Positions 26,080 through 34,654 of a stretch of 39,249 nt of DNA are shown here, piece after piece. The stretch comes from Candidatus Poribacteria bacterium. GTDB taxonomy: Bacteria > Poribacteria > WGA-4E > WGA-3G. Position numbers and translations under genes: made by a program. Each line of letters starts with the position of its first letter. The first letter of the stretch is position 1. The stretch spans positions 1 through 39,249 of the forward strand of contig PYJD01000014.1 in NCBI GenBank assembly GCA_003635315.1. The letters are read 5' to 3'. The notes beneath the pieces were generated by a model that saw only the letters and a program-made list of their open reading frames with translations, was not told the DNA's origin and searched no databases.

Positions 26080-26880
26080 TTATCGTATGTGTTTTAAATA
26101 ACCCCATCGTGTAGTAAGTTTCCCGTGAGGATCAACGCTGAGGATTTGTGCTAAACCTACATCCATCGCCTCATTAATTTCAGCTGCTGTACGTGCAACA
26201 TCAGATATGCGTATCTCTTCAATTAAACCCTTTAATCCATTGTCATTATCAATATTTGGGACACCGATTGTAATTGGATCATCACTTTGAAATGAGGCTT
26301 GGTTTGCTTTCTCAGTTTCTAATTCACCATCTACATAAACACGACCCATCTCACCATTGAAGGTGAAGGCAAGGTGATGCCATTTATTATCTGTGATCTG
26401 TGTTGTACCATTCATATTGAATGCACACGCTCCATTAGCACCGATCTGTGCGTGTAGGACTTTCTGATTGACTTCCACCCATATACCATAGTTTCGATTT
26501 GTACAACCTGCTTGCTGTTTGCAAACTATTCCTTGCCATTTCCCTGTAGGTTCGCTCACCTTAACCCATGCCTCAATACTGAGTTTTTCTAATTCAAGCT
26601 TCTTAGAGGAATTGACAACAATGTAACCTCCCTTATCTCCAGGGAATTTCAATGCAGTTCCAAACCTCCCTTTTACCCATTTAAGTGTGCCAATGATTTC
26701 ACCATCATGTCCGTTACCTGAGGCATCCTTGACCTTCTTTCCACCACCCTCTTCAAAGAGCCATACCGCCATGGTGTTTTTGTCTACGGCTGCTTCTACC
26801 TGAAAAGATAAATGCAAAGAAAATAATAAAAGAATAACATACTGTGTGATATAGATATATCGTTTGTATATATGATGCAT
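26080..26880 (-). CDS. Secreted LamG/concanavalin-A-like domain protein
   Basis: A 266-residue exported protein with a signal peptide (ending about 'SFQVEA', residue 30) and one LamG-type jelly-roll domain. Characteristic segments are 'AVWLFEEGGGKKVKDASGNGHDG', 'LSIEAWVKVSEP', 'KWHHLAFTFNGEMGRVYVDGELE' and 'GLIEEIRISDVARTAAEI'. Such domains bind carbohydrate or calcium. The last 16 residues, 'DPHGKLTTRWGYLKHIR', lie outside the fold and resemble the end of the remnant at 34710, so they may be a lineage-specific tail. The ATG has 'aaggtg' seven bases upstream. It is first of the four-gene reverse unit with the serine hydrolases and ThuA. Confidence 0.85.
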   Translation of the reverse strand: MHHIYKRYIYITQYVILLLFSLHLSFQVEAAVDKNTMAVWLFEEGGGKKVKDASGNGHDGEIIGTLKWVKGRFGTALKFPGDKGGYIVVNSSKKLELEKLSIEAWVKVSEPTGKWQGIVCKQQAGCTNRNYGIWVEVNQKVLHAQIGANGACAFNMNGTTQITDNKWHHLAFTFNGEMGRVYVDGELETEKANQASFQSDDPITIGVPNIDNDNGLKGLIEEIRISDVARTAAEINEAMDVGLAQILSVDPHGKLTTRWGYLKHIR

Positions 26881-27569
26881 ATTTTCACCTTACATTGTTT
26901 GGAGTTATAAGTCCTGTTCACTTATTTTTTCTAAGTACAACATACTTTCATTGTAAGTCAACAAAGATAGTTACCAAATACGTTAGGCATATTATCAAAA
27001 AATGTCGTTAATGTCAATTTTGGGTTTTACACATTCTTACACCATTTCTAAGAAATGAGGATGTATTATCGCTTTATGTGAGATGTCATCCCCATACTCC
27101 CCAACCTACAAGTTATGTGTTTCTGTCTAACCTAAAGGTTATGCATAAAACTTTACAAACAATATGATACCATTCCTAAATGATGAATACTCCCTACTCA
27201 TTTTAAATATCTGGTAGCTAAATGATTAAATCGTTGACATCAACGTATAGATTCTATACAATTCTCAAAACAAATATACTCATGACATTAAATGAATGTT
27301 GCATTAGATTCAGAAGCATTCAATTGTCCAGTTTATCTGAACGAGTTAACAGAATTTTTCTATTAACATATCAGGATTTCTTATGTAGGAATTCCTATTG
27401 CTGACCATTGGGGTTATTCATACCAATACGGAGATCCCCCTACAGAAGAAAGTTATATCCTACAATTGAATATTACATAAATTGGGTGCTTCTCGTGTTA
27501 GTGAGATTTTTAAGAATGTTCAAACCGTATACATTTTGAGTGTAAGTAGTATTGCCTAAGGAGGCATCA
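26881..27569. other. Divergent intergenic region with short palindromes
   Basis: About 690 bases between divergent genes, with no convincing gene. It contains a 15-base palindrome (catttct-a-agaaatg, 27043-27057). It also has two related 15-base boxes at 27102 and 27129, aacctacaagttatg and aacctaaaggttatg, 27 bases apart; the second includes the perfect inverted repeat taacct-aa-aggtta (27128-27141). A TTGACT box on the reverse strand near 26965 could serve the LamG gene but lacks a good -10. No RNA gene was recognised. Confidence 0.45.
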
Positions 27570-28739
27570 ATGGCAGAACGAATTAAAATGGGTTTAGCTG
27601 GCTGCGGTGGTATGTCCGGCTCACATATGAACGGTTACCGTGAGCTTTGGAATAATGACTTAAAGGAATATGATATTGTCGCTGCATGTGATATAGATAA
27701 GAATAGAGCCGAAGAACGGTCGAATCAAGCACATGAATTTCAAGGTGGAACAAAGCCAGCTGTATATACTGAAATTGATGAAATGCTTGATAAACATCCT
27801 GATATGGATTGTATAGACATCTGTGCTCTTCATAGTGCTCATCATGTACTCGCTGTCCCCGCACTTGAGGCTGGTAAACATGTGATATTAGAAAAACCTT
27901 TTGGTATTACGATGCGTGCCTGTAAAATTATGATGGAAGCAGCGGAACGGAATGATAGAATTATTTCTGTTGCTGAAAATTATCGATTAAGCCATATGGA
28001 ACGGACACGGAGTTGGGCAATTGCACAAGGGCGTATCGGTGACCCTCGTATGTTTTTCTGGATTGAAGTTGGCGAGGCATTGGGTAAATGGGGTTGGCGG
28101 AACTTCAAAATGGATGCCGGTGGAGGCTGGGCATTAGATGGTGGCGTACATTTTACGGATCTAATGCGCTATATCCTTGGTCTGGAAGCTGAAGAGGTAT
28201 ATGCTATAAATAAGTCTTATGAACCCTATCGCTACGATAATCCTGGGGCACGTGAAGGTGGATATGCAGTTGATGTAGAAGATGCAATGATATCTACCAT
28301 CAAGTTTGAACAAGGTGTTACCGCTCAATGGACATGGGTTGGTTCTGCACCTGCACACGGTTTCGGACAAAAGGTCATTTACGGCAGCGAAGGCGCTCTT
28401 GACTGGGGGAGAGGGTTAGTTCCACGCGGTGGAGAACCAATTTCAAATGAGGATTTAAGAAAAGAATTCAGTGATAGTCTATCTGATGAAGAACGCGAAT
28501 ATTTCTTCCCAGCAGGAATCGGAAATTCGGTTGCGATTGAACTAAAATACTTCGCTGATGCAATCAAAACCGGTGGGAAACCAGAGGTTGATGCAGTGGA
28601 AGGAATGAAGTCACAAGCAATCTGTATGGCAGCCTATGAATCTGGTTATTTCGGTCGTCCTGTTACAATGGCTGAGATCGAAAGTTGTGAGTTGGAAGGC
28701 TATCAGAAGGAAATCAATGATAAGTTAGGTATAGAATAA
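27570..28739 (+). CDS. Gfo/Idh/MocA family NAD(P)-dependent oxidoreductase
   Basis: A 389-residue dehydrogenase with an N-terminal Rossmann domain ('MGLAGCGGMSGSHMNGY', a G-x-G-G-x-x-x-x-H-type dinucleotide loop) and the family's 'LEAGKHVILEKPFG' (E-K-P) motif. The C-terminal alpha/beta domain contains 'DAGGGWALDGGVHFTDLMRY', with the catalytic-type Asp and His positions. Members oxidise or epimerise sugars and inositols. The substrate is unknown. The ATG at 27570 has the strong site 'aaggagg' upstream; the earlier TTG at 27552 would place that site inside the gene. It stands alone, divergent from the LamG/hydrolase/ThuA unit, which may belong to the same sugar-handling theme. Confidence 0.9.
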   Translation: MAERIKMGLAGCGGMSGSHMNGYRELWNNDLKEYDIVAACDIDKNRAEERSNQAHEFQGGTKPAVYTEIDEMLDKHPDMDCIDICALHSAHHVLAVPALEAGKHVILEKPFGITMRACKIMMEAAERNDRIISVAENYRLSHMERTRSWAIAQGRIGDPRMFFWIEVGEALGKWGWRNFKMDAGGGWALDGGVHFTDLMRYILGLEAEEVYAINKSYEPYRYDNPGAREGGYAVDVEDAMISTIKFEQGVTAQWTWVGSAPAHGFGQKVIYGSEGALDWGRGLVPRGGEPISNEDLRKEFSDSLSDEEREYFFPAGIGNSVAIELKYFADAIKTGGKPEVDAVEGMKSQAICMAAYESGYFGRPVTMAEIESCELEGYQKEINDKLGIE

Positions 28740-29037
28740 ATTATTCGAATGTCTTGATACCTAAATTAATACTTCTATATTCAACCATACATCTCACTTA
28801 ATAGAATCCTGAATTCATAAGATAGGCGCGTTATCTTAACGTGTCTATCTCTTCCATTTAAGCAGATACGTAATACCGTAATCCTTTATAAACATACGAT
28901 TAAATCTAATGCTATATCTATAAATGTTTATCTCATAAACAGTTGTTAAGCAAGTCTTTCATCACCGTGGTCTGTATGAATAATCTAATAATCTTCAGAA
29001 ATGTACCAATATTAGACAATGCTATAAGGAGATCTCC
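28740..29037. other. AT-rich intergenic stretch
   Basis: Just under 300 bases between two forward genes. I see no reading frame, repeat or terminator; only the AAGGAG at 29026-29031 before the next gene is recognisable. A promoter for the outer-membrane gene is expected here but no convincing boxes were found. Confidence 0.4.
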
Positions 29038-29733
29038 TTGAGAATGGTTGTATCCCAATTGTCTCTAATCGGGGTAATTGCGGCTATTTTCATGTTGTCT
29101 TCTTCTGAGGATATATACGCTTTTGAAGAAAGAAACATTATTTCAAAACAACAATATATAGGACGACGTCCAACCAAACTTCTCGGTAGACGTAAAGGGT
29201 TTATTTTCGGAATTGGGGCTGGTGTCGGTAATGTTACATTTACTGCTCCCCTTGCGGATTATTGGGGAAGTAGTTTTACAGGAAACTGGCCTGATCCGCG
29301 AGAGATTCGATCCGCTTTTGCTACTGAGCTAAAGGTTGGACACGGTTTTTCTGATCAATTTCTTCTATATTATTCAAGTCGTATCACCTGGTTACCATTA
29401 TCAAATCTCTACAACGATACAATGATTGTTAATGGAATAGCTGGTTTGGGAATCATGGTTTATCCACTCCTAAGTGCAGATTTTTACTTGGTTGGAACTA
29501 CAGGACTTGCTGTGCTGACAACATATCAGCCACCTTTCAGATTAGAAAGGGCAAGACAGACTGGACTTGCGGTATCCTGCGGGGTAGGTTATGAGCTTTT
29601 GCCACAACTTACAATTGATTTTTCCGTGAATTTTGGCAATGCAAGAAATACACAATTTGATGTAGAAAACAATATTACCCTTACAGGGGAGATCATAACT
29701 TATTTACTTACTATAAACCTACTTGCATATTAG
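29038..29733 (+). CDS. Probable outer-membrane beta-barrel protein
   Basis: A 231-residue protein with a signal peptide ('LSLIGVIAAIFMLSSSEDIYA', about 8-28). After that come alternating amphipathic strands and glycine-rich turns ('GFIFGIGAGVGNVTFTAPL', 'FATELKVGHGFSDQFLLYYSS', 'GVGYELLPQLTIDFSVNFGN'), ending in strands and a terminal Tyr ('YLLTINLLAY'). This is the look of an OmpW/OprF-type eight-stranded barrel, though no family is identified. The start is either TTG at 29038, six bases after AAGGAG, or ATG at 29044; both keep the signal peptide. The lipoprotein gene follows after 17 bases, so the two envelope proteins are probably made together. Confidence 0.65.
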   Translation: MRMVVSQLSLIGVIAAIFMLSSSEDIYAFEERNIISKQQYIGRRPTKLLGRRKGFIFGIGAGVGNVTFTAPLADYWGSSFTGNWPDPREIRSAFATELKVGHGFSDQFLLYYSSRITWLPLSNLYNDTMIVNGIAGLGIMVYPLLSADFYLVGTTGLAVLTTYQPPFRLERARQTGLAVSCGVGYELLPQLTIDFSVNFGNARNTQFDVENNITLTGEIITYLLTINLLAY

Positions 29734-29750
29734 ATATTTCTGAAAGATTA

Positions 29751-30395
29751 ATGTCTGTTATTAAGATAAAGAATTTTATAATTACAATATTATGTCTGAT
29801 ATTACTAAGCACATTTAGTGGTTGTGGAGACCTAAGTGATGAGGAGAGAATTGAACGTATCCGTTTCACTGAATTTTTCCTGTTTCCTACAGCTCCATAT
29901 ATTGATAAATCCTACATAGAGGTGGAATCAGAAGGGGAAGTTGCATCTGTGGAAATTGACTTTCCTGTAGAAATGCAAGCTATTCAAAAGGTATATAGTG
30001 AATTCGTTTCTGCTTACATCAAGGAAGATATGGGAGAACTTACATTGACTCTTGATACTGCAGCAGGTATGGAATACGGCACTTCAAGTGTTATCATTCA
30101 CGGATGGAATAATATAAAGAATTATATTGAGGTTAATTGGACAGGACAGTGGGGTACAGATTGTACAGGGGATCCTAATTCACAACTGACTGAATTTCAT
30201 ATTCGACCCAAAAATGTGAAAGTTCCATGGATGGAGGCAAGTGCTAAAGGACCTATGTTTTATTACCATCCAGATCGACCTGTATGTTATCAGGATATCG
30301 GACAATTTTACTTCACAAAAAGGTCAGGAAGCTGGAAGATTCACCAGATTGACGGTTCAAAGTTCTTCACAGACACAAGATACAAAGCACCGTAA
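29751..30395 (+). CDS. Lipoprotein with NTF2/SnoaL-like domain
   Basis: A 214-residue lipoprotein: 'FIITILCLILLSTFSGC' gives the lipobox with Cys near residue 26. From about residue 75 'IQKVYSEFVSAYIKEDMGEL' to 'VIIHGWNNIKNYIEVNW' and the later beta strands match the cone-shaped NTF2/SnoaL/ketosteroid-isomerase-like fold, which often acts as a ligand-binding or nuclear-transport-factor-type dimer. No catalytic residues can be named. It is anchored in the envelope, and follows the outer-membrane barrel by 17 bases, suggesting a shared function. Confidence 0.65.
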   Translation: MSVIKIKNFIITILCLILLSTFSGCGDLSDEERIERIRFTEFFLFPTAPYIDKSYIEVESEGEVASVEIDFPVEMQAIQKVYSEFVSAYIKEDMGELTLTLDTAAGMEYGTSSVIIHGWNNIKNYIEVNWTGQWGTDCTGDPNSQLTEFHIRPKNVKVPWMEASAKGPMFYYHPDRPVCYQDIGQFYFTKRSGSWKIHQIDGSKFFTDTRYKAP

Positions 30396-30444
30396 TAAGA
30401 AATTATCAAATACTACTTAAGAGGAATCCATAAGGAAAAGAACA

Positions 30445-31797
30445 ATGTCAAAATCTACAGATATCCGTATTGTTGATGTTCAGTTTGAATTCGAGGAACA
30501 TCAATATCGTACACCACTCAAGTTCGGGGGTGTACCAACAGATCATTGTATTCTCTTTAATGTGAATCTACAAGTGCAGACCCGTGATGGTAAAGAGGCA
30601 CAAGGGAATGGTTCTATGCCACTTGGGAATGTTTGGGCATTTCCACCACGATATGTTCCGTTTGATCAAAGTCTCAATGCAATGACAAGACTTGCGGAAT
30701 TGGCTGTAGATAACACACTTGATTGCACTCTATGTGCACACCCCCTTGAACTCTCAGAGGAACTTGAGCCAATTTTCTTACAAACAGCAGATGACTTGTC
30801 GGAGTCAATGCAGCTTGCCACACCTATACCTAAACTCTGTACCGTTGTAACTACCAGTCCTATTGATGCAGCGATTCACGATGCGTTTGGAAAAGCAAAT
30901 GGTATTAATAGTTACAACGGGTTGGATAGAGATTACATCCAATCAGATTTGTCTCACTTCCTTAATGAAGAATTTTCGGGTAAATATCTTGATCAGTATA
31001 CAACCCGACACCCAAAACCCAATATGCCGATTTATCACCTTGTAGGGGCTTTGGATCCACTTACAGATGCAGATATTGACCAACGACTAAACGATGGTCT
31101 GCCGGAGACACTACCAGAATGGATCAAAGCTGACGGATTGACACATTTGAAGATTAAGTTAAATGGAGATGATTTGGAATGGGATGTTGCACGCGTATTG
31201 GCAATTGATCAGGTGACAGCAGAAACACAAGCAAAAAGAGGGGTTCAATCCTGGAATTATTCTGCTGACTTTAACGAAACATGTAAGGATGTAGAGTATC
31301 TACTTGATTTCCTTAATAGGATACAGGAGACTGAAGCAAAAGCCTTTGAACGTCTTGCATATATCGAACAACCTACAGATCGCGATCTGGAGGCACATCC
31401 TGAAAACAAAATGCATAAAGCTGCTGAGATTAAACCCGTTGTAATAGATGAATCTTTGACCGACTTTGAAACCTTATTATTAGCACGTGATCAAGGTTAT
31501 TCAGGTGTTGCACTTAAGGCGTGTAAAGGACAATCCCAAGCACTTCTCATGGGGGCAGCAGCACAAGAATATGAGATGTTTCTCGCTGTTCAGGATTTAA
31601 CCTGCCCGGGGGCATCATTCCTACATTCTGCTGGACTTGCTGCGCGTATACGTGGGGTAACTGCTATTGAGGGAAATGCACGCCAATTTTGTCCGAGTGC
31701 GAATGATGGGTGGAGAGAGCAGTATCCATCAATTTTCAATATCACAAATGGGACTGTGGGAACACAAATACTCACAGGTCCGGGGTTGGGTCATTAA
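30445..31797 (+). CDS. Enolase-superfamily enzyme (mandelate racemase/muconate-type)
   Basis: A 450-residue enolase-superfamily protein that would abstract the alpha-proton of a carboxylate using Mg2+. Visible residues are the K-x-K of the second domain (K236, K238 in 'HLKIKLN'), metal ligand D275 ('YSADFNE'), E308 ('YIEQPT') and D335/E336 ('VIDES'), with K358 in 'ALKACKG' as the partner base. The N-terminal capping domain is about 30 residues longer than usual. No signal peptide is present. The substrate, probably an acid sugar or similar, is unknown. Its last 26 bases overlap the convergent gene at 31772-32128. The ATG has 'aaggaaaag' upstream. Confidence 0.85.
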   Translation: MSKSTDIRIVDVQFEFEEHQYRTPLKFGGVPTDHCILFNVNLQVQTRDGKEAQGNGSMPLGNVWAFPPRYVPFDQSLNAMTRLAELAVDNTLDCTLCAHPLELSEELEPIFLQTADDLSESMQLATPIPKLCTVVTTSPIDAAIHDAFGKANGINSYNGLDRDYIQSDLSHFLNEEFSGKYLDQYTTRHPKPNMPIYHLVGALDPLTDADIDQRLNDGLPETLPEWIKADGLTHLKIKLNGDDLEWDVARVLAIDQVTAETQAKRGVQSWNYSADFNETCKDVEYLLDFLNRIQETEAKAFERLAYIEQPTDRDLEAHPENKMHKAAEIKPVVIDESLTDFETLLLARDQGYSGVALKACKGQSQALLMGAAAQEYEMFLAVQDLTCPGASFLHSAGLAARIRGVTAIEGNARQFCPSANDGWREQYPSIFNITNGTVGTQILTGPGLGH

Positions 31798-32128
31798 CTG
31801 TTTCCGTTTCTGGCTTAGCATCAGACACGGTTATATTCATGACAACATTTCGTTGTTCAGGATGTCTTACGGGAAATTCCTTAATCACTTCATTGATCAA
31901 TTGTTCTATCATAGATTTTACATGATCAAATGGTATACATTCTAATACGATAATTGCTTGCTGTTTTGATGGTGCTATATCATATATCAACCCGTATTGT
32001 ATACCTAAACGCAGGATCTCTGGTTCGACGTTAATGGTTATCTGTCTGCGTTCCTGTTCAGTTATGAAATAACTATCAACAATAAAGTGGGTGTGAATCC
32101 AAGCTTCACGGACTTCAACAATCTTCAT
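31772..32128 (-). CDS. Small conserved-looking protein, function unknown
   Basis: A 118-residue reading frame with balanced composition: 'REAWIHTHFIVDSYFITEQERRQI' as a beta/loop region, 'IAPSKQQAIIVLECIPFDHV' and 'MIEQLINEVIKEF' as a helix, then a charged tail. It matches no family I recognise. No strong ribosome binding site precedes its ATG; it follows the truncated gene at 32162 by 33 bases on the same strand. Its end runs 26 bases into the enolase-family gene on the other strand, which weakens the case for it or for its full length. It is probably real, because the frame is open over the intergenic part and looks like protein rather than noise. Confidence 0.5.
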   Translation of the reverse strand: MKIVEVREAWIHTHFIVDSYFITEQERRQITINVEPEILRLGIQYGLIYDIAPSKQQAIIVLECIPFDHVKSMIEQLINEVIKEFPVRHPEQRNVVMNITVSDAKPETETVNDPTPDL

Positions 32129-32161
32129 ATTTTAGCAGTGTATCATGTCCTTAATATACTG

Positions 32162-32413
32162 TCAACGTTGCTGAATAGTAAAGGGAATAGTAAAGGTAAA
32201 GTTCCAATCTCCATCATTGTCAGAATCAAAAAGTGTACCACCACTTCCCATCGTTTGAACAAGACGACGTTCATCTGAAAAACCATTTATGTGATGGAAA
32301 TCAAGATTCATTTCCTTCGTGACGTCCAGAAAATACGGTTCAGCAAGGACTGTTAAAGGTGATATAAAAATTAATAGGATAAGGAAATAGTAAGGTGTTT
32401 CTTGGTTCATCAA
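32162..32413 (-). pseudogene. Truncated ASPIC/UnbV (CRTAC1-like) N-terminal fragment
   Basis: An 83-residue frame beginning with a good signal peptide ('YYFLILLIFISPLTVLA') and then the start of an ASPIC/UnbV-type FG-GAP protein: 'YFLDVTKEMNLDFHHINGFS', 'LVQTMGSGGTLFDSDNDGDW'. Such proteins normally exceed 500 residues with several FG-GAP blades. Here, one FG-GAP loop in, the frame changes into a non-homologous 13-residue end at about 32205 and stops. I find no continuation in other frames. It is therefore a deletion remnant or a decayed gene. It lies 33 bases after the SUMF1-like gene and 33 bases before the small 31772 gene, in the same reverse-strand unit. Confidence 0.65.
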
Positions 32414-32445
32414 GTCTGAATGAATATGATATTTATTTTAGAAGA

Positions 32446-33327
32446 TTATTTTTTGATTACTGGACTGGGACGAACAACACGAAATCCAATCGTATGTGTG
32501 GAATCCAGAGGATAGAATTTAAAACGCAATCCTGAACGTAGGAACGCACTGCCTACATCCCACGCGCCTCCACGAATCACTCTTGCACGTAATACATCGC
32601 GAAAACGAAGATTTAATGGATTTTTCTTAACTTCCTTCTCACTCATTTCATAGAAAGTGGTATTATATTCATCAAGACACCATTCCCATACGTTTCCAGC
32701 AAGATCATATATTCCGTTTGAAGATATTCCATTAGTGAATTGACCAACAGGTGTTGGTCGATTAAACCGACGTGCAAAATTCGCATGGTGCCGTGCTTTA
32801 GGTGAAGCGTTTCCCCAAGGATATATTCGTCTTTCTGTTCCCCTTGCAGCACGTTCCCACTGTGCCTCTGTTGGCAAACTTGCCCCTATCCATTCTGCAA
32901 AGGCTTGCGCGTCAAACCATGTTACACCAACAACAGGTTGTTCATCTGCATTAAAGTTCTCATCCTTCCACGTCTCTTCACCATCATGTCCACGGGGTGT
33001 CGGTCGTCCTGTATCATCTATGAAGGCGCGATATTGTGCATTTGTTATTTCGTATTTAGATATATAATATGTTGACAAAAAGACGGTATGTGAAGGGACT
33101 TCAGCCTGAAATGTATGTTTTTCAAGGAGAGAACTTCGTAATTTTGCGTCAGTATAGGCAGATTCTGCTTCCTCTGGTGTTGAACCCATAACGAATTCAC
33201 CTGCAGGAATACTGACCCATTGAATAGTGGTAAGTGTTTTTTCTGCCGTTGGACTTAATTCAGCTTTTGTAATTCCTCCGCATGTAAGAATTAGGAATAC
33301 AGATATCGTGATATAGATACGTCGCAT
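32446..33327 (-). CDS. Exported SUMF1/FGE-like domain protein without catalytic cysteines
   Basis: A 293-residue secreted protein. The ATG at 33327 gives the signal peptide 'RRIYITISVFLILTCGG', and AAGGAA lies about nine bases upstream; a TTG at 33345 is the alternative. The rest is one formylglycine-generating-enzyme/SUMF1 domain: 'IPAGEFVMGSTPEEA', 'YYISKYEITNAQYRAFI', 'PVVGVTWFDAQAFAEW', 'LPTEAQWERAARG', 'GNVWEWCLDEY', 'RVIRGGAWDV', 'TIGFRVVRPSP'. In true enzymes two cysteines lie in the segment between RGG-x-W and GFR; none is there. A structural, ligand-binding or protein-interaction role is more likely. It is in the same reverse unit as the gene pair at 33342-34639. Confidence 0.8.
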   Translation of the reverse strand: MRRIYITISVFLILTCGGITKAELSPTAEKTLTTIQWVSIPAGEFVMGSTPEEAESAYTDAKLRSSLLEKHTFQAEVPSHTVFLSTYYISKYEITNAQYRAFIDDTGRPTPRGHDGEETWKDENFNADEQPVVGVTWFDAQAFAEWIGASLPTEAQWERAARGTERRIYPWGNASPKARHHANFARRFNRPTPVGQFTNGISSNGIYDLAGNVWEWCLDEYNTTFYEMSEKEVKKNPLNLRFRDVLRARVIRGGAWDVGSAFLRSGLRFKFYPLDSTHTIGFRVVRPSPVIKK

Positions 33328-33341
33328 TCCAGATATTTCCT

Positions 33342-34010
33342 TCAATTGTTCCTTGCATTTTCTTCAAAATTAGATATTCTTAGAGAAAACCTGGTCCATA
33401 CTTTATCTAAATCGTCATTTCCATTAGACGATCCACCGTAGGATCCAATGCTATAGGGTTGTCGAGTTTCTGTTCTTAATTTTTTTACTATTTCATATAT
33501 GTCATTGGCATGACGAGAAGAATTAGTAGAATCATTATTTACACGACACCGTAATATTTCTGGTGGCTCAGAATGATCCTCATCATAAGTAAGATATGGA
33601 TACTCTGTAAGTATCTTATTGAGAATCTTTATTGTTTTTTTCTCTATTTCTTTACCAACCTTTTCTTCGTTCTGATCCCATCTGTTGTGGCTGCGATATA
33701 GGTCCTCAAAAGGTAAATTATATCGAACAATTTTAGTAATATCGTCGGCGGCATCTTGTAGTGTTCTTTCTAATTCATCACGAGTGATTCCATTGAGTTG
33801 GTCATCCCTCAGTGTTGCAATGAAAATCCCTTTACTAAGATCCATCGCTAATCCTTCATCTTGTTCAATACCGTTACGAGCATATCTCACTCTTCCAAAG
33901 AACGATGGATTAAGTCCTTTAAAAGTAAGAATCTCTACGCGAAGGAATTGAATACACTTGTAGTCTGGTAATTCTTCTAAGTCAATGATATGTTTTATAT
34001 ATTCACTCAT
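33342..34010 (-). CDS. Unknown soluble protein paired with ART-fold candidate
   Basis: A 222-residue protein that I do not recognise. It has no signal peptide or membrane segment. The first half is mixed ('DYKCIQFLRVEILTFKG', 'LAMDLSKGIFIATLRDDQL'), the second half helical and charged ('VGKEIEKKTIKILNKILTEY', 'ANDIYEIVKKLRTE'), with a Ser/Gly/Asn-rich stretch near residue 190. It begins 23 bases after the putative ADP-ribosyltransferase-fold gene with a good ribosome binding site ('aaagg' six bases before the ATG). Its stop overlaps the possible TTG start of the SUMF1-like gene. A position directly downstream of a possible toxin is where immunity or antitoxin genes often lie, but nothing in the sequence itself shows that role. 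Confidence 0.6.
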   Translation of the reverse strand: MSEYIKHIIDLEELPDYKCIQFLRVEILTFKGLNPSFFGRVRYARNGIEQDEGLAMDLSKGIFIATLRDDQLNGITRDELERTLQDAADDITKIVRYNLPFEDLYRSHNRWDQNEEKVGKEIEKKTIKILNKILTEYPYLTYDEDHSEPPEILRCRVNNDSTNSSRHANDIYEIVKKLRTETRQPYSIGSYGGSSNGNDDLDKVWTRFSLRISNFEENARNN

Positions 34011-34033
34011 TGAAAACCTTTCGCTTTGATATA

Positions 34034-34639
34034 CTAATCAATTCCAGAAAATGTCACATCAAACCTATTCTTGACACAAGATTTGGGTATATCTCCAAGG
34101 ATCAATATTTCAGCATCCCGTAAGGTATTAATCAACGTCTTTAACGGTGTTTTTGGTTGTGTAGGGTACTCCGTTCCAGGACCTGGTGGGGCAGGTGACC
34201 TTCCTAACAGATATCTCTCCATTTCTTGTGGATTAACAACTCCCAATAAATAACTTTGCAATCCATTATGTTGGTAATACGAATACTCTTCTGGGGTATT
34301 AACTTCAAGGGGTTCTAAGAAACTTAGAGCAACTTCTTTAATTGGATCTATTAGTTTAATATCTGATGGTGAAGAATTATTTATTTCTATTTCGTAAATG
34401 TATGCTGGATTATCTGGAGTAGGTCTATCTGTCTCACCTATCATCGCGTAATTCCAAGCTACTGCATAAGATCGTGTAACTGAAATATAAGGACTATTCA
34501 GAGTACTTGTAGCAATATGCTCAATTAACACCTCAGTTGATGGATTACTTTCGGACGACCTGGCTGTAAATCCAATTTTACGGGAATCGTGTATATGCCA
34601 ATGTGAACCGACTCCTGCTCCCTTATAAAATATTGCCAT
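34034..34639 (-). CDS. Possible ADP-ribosyltransferase-fold protein
   Basis: A 201-residue soluble protein with weak likeness to the toxin-like ADP-ribosyltransferase fold. 'FYKGAG' at residues 4-9, 'KIGFTARS' at 21-28, a helix ('EVLIEHIATSTL') leading to 'SPYISVTRSYAVAWNYA' at 49-65, and then 'YIYEIEI' correspond in order to the [YF]R/K-G, G-F, S-x-[YF]-[IV]-S-[TV]-[TS]...A and a strand in families such as DUF7587/heat-labile enterotoxin A. An acid in the expected ART place (E118 or E119 region) is possible but not certain. It is not the same family as the 6316 gene. A 15-bp inverted repeat sits 16 bases before its ATG. It heads the reverse unit that continues to 31772. Confidence 0.5.
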   Translation of the reverse strand: MAIFYKGAGVGSHWHIHDSRKIGFTARSSESNPSTEVLIEHIATSTLNSPYISVTRSYAVAWNYAMIGETDRPTPDNPAYIYEIEINNSSPSDIKLIDPIKEVALSFLEPLEVNTPEEYSYYQHNGLQSYLLGVVNPQEMERYLLGRSPAPPGPGTEYPTQPKTPLKTLINTLRDAEILILGDIPKSCVKNRFDVTFSGID

Positions 34640-34654
34640 AAAAACCTAATTCAG

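Noticed and set aside
32446..33327. Formylglycine-generating sulfatase-maturation enzyme
   Set aside because: The two catalytic cysteines are missing and no sulfatase is nearby.
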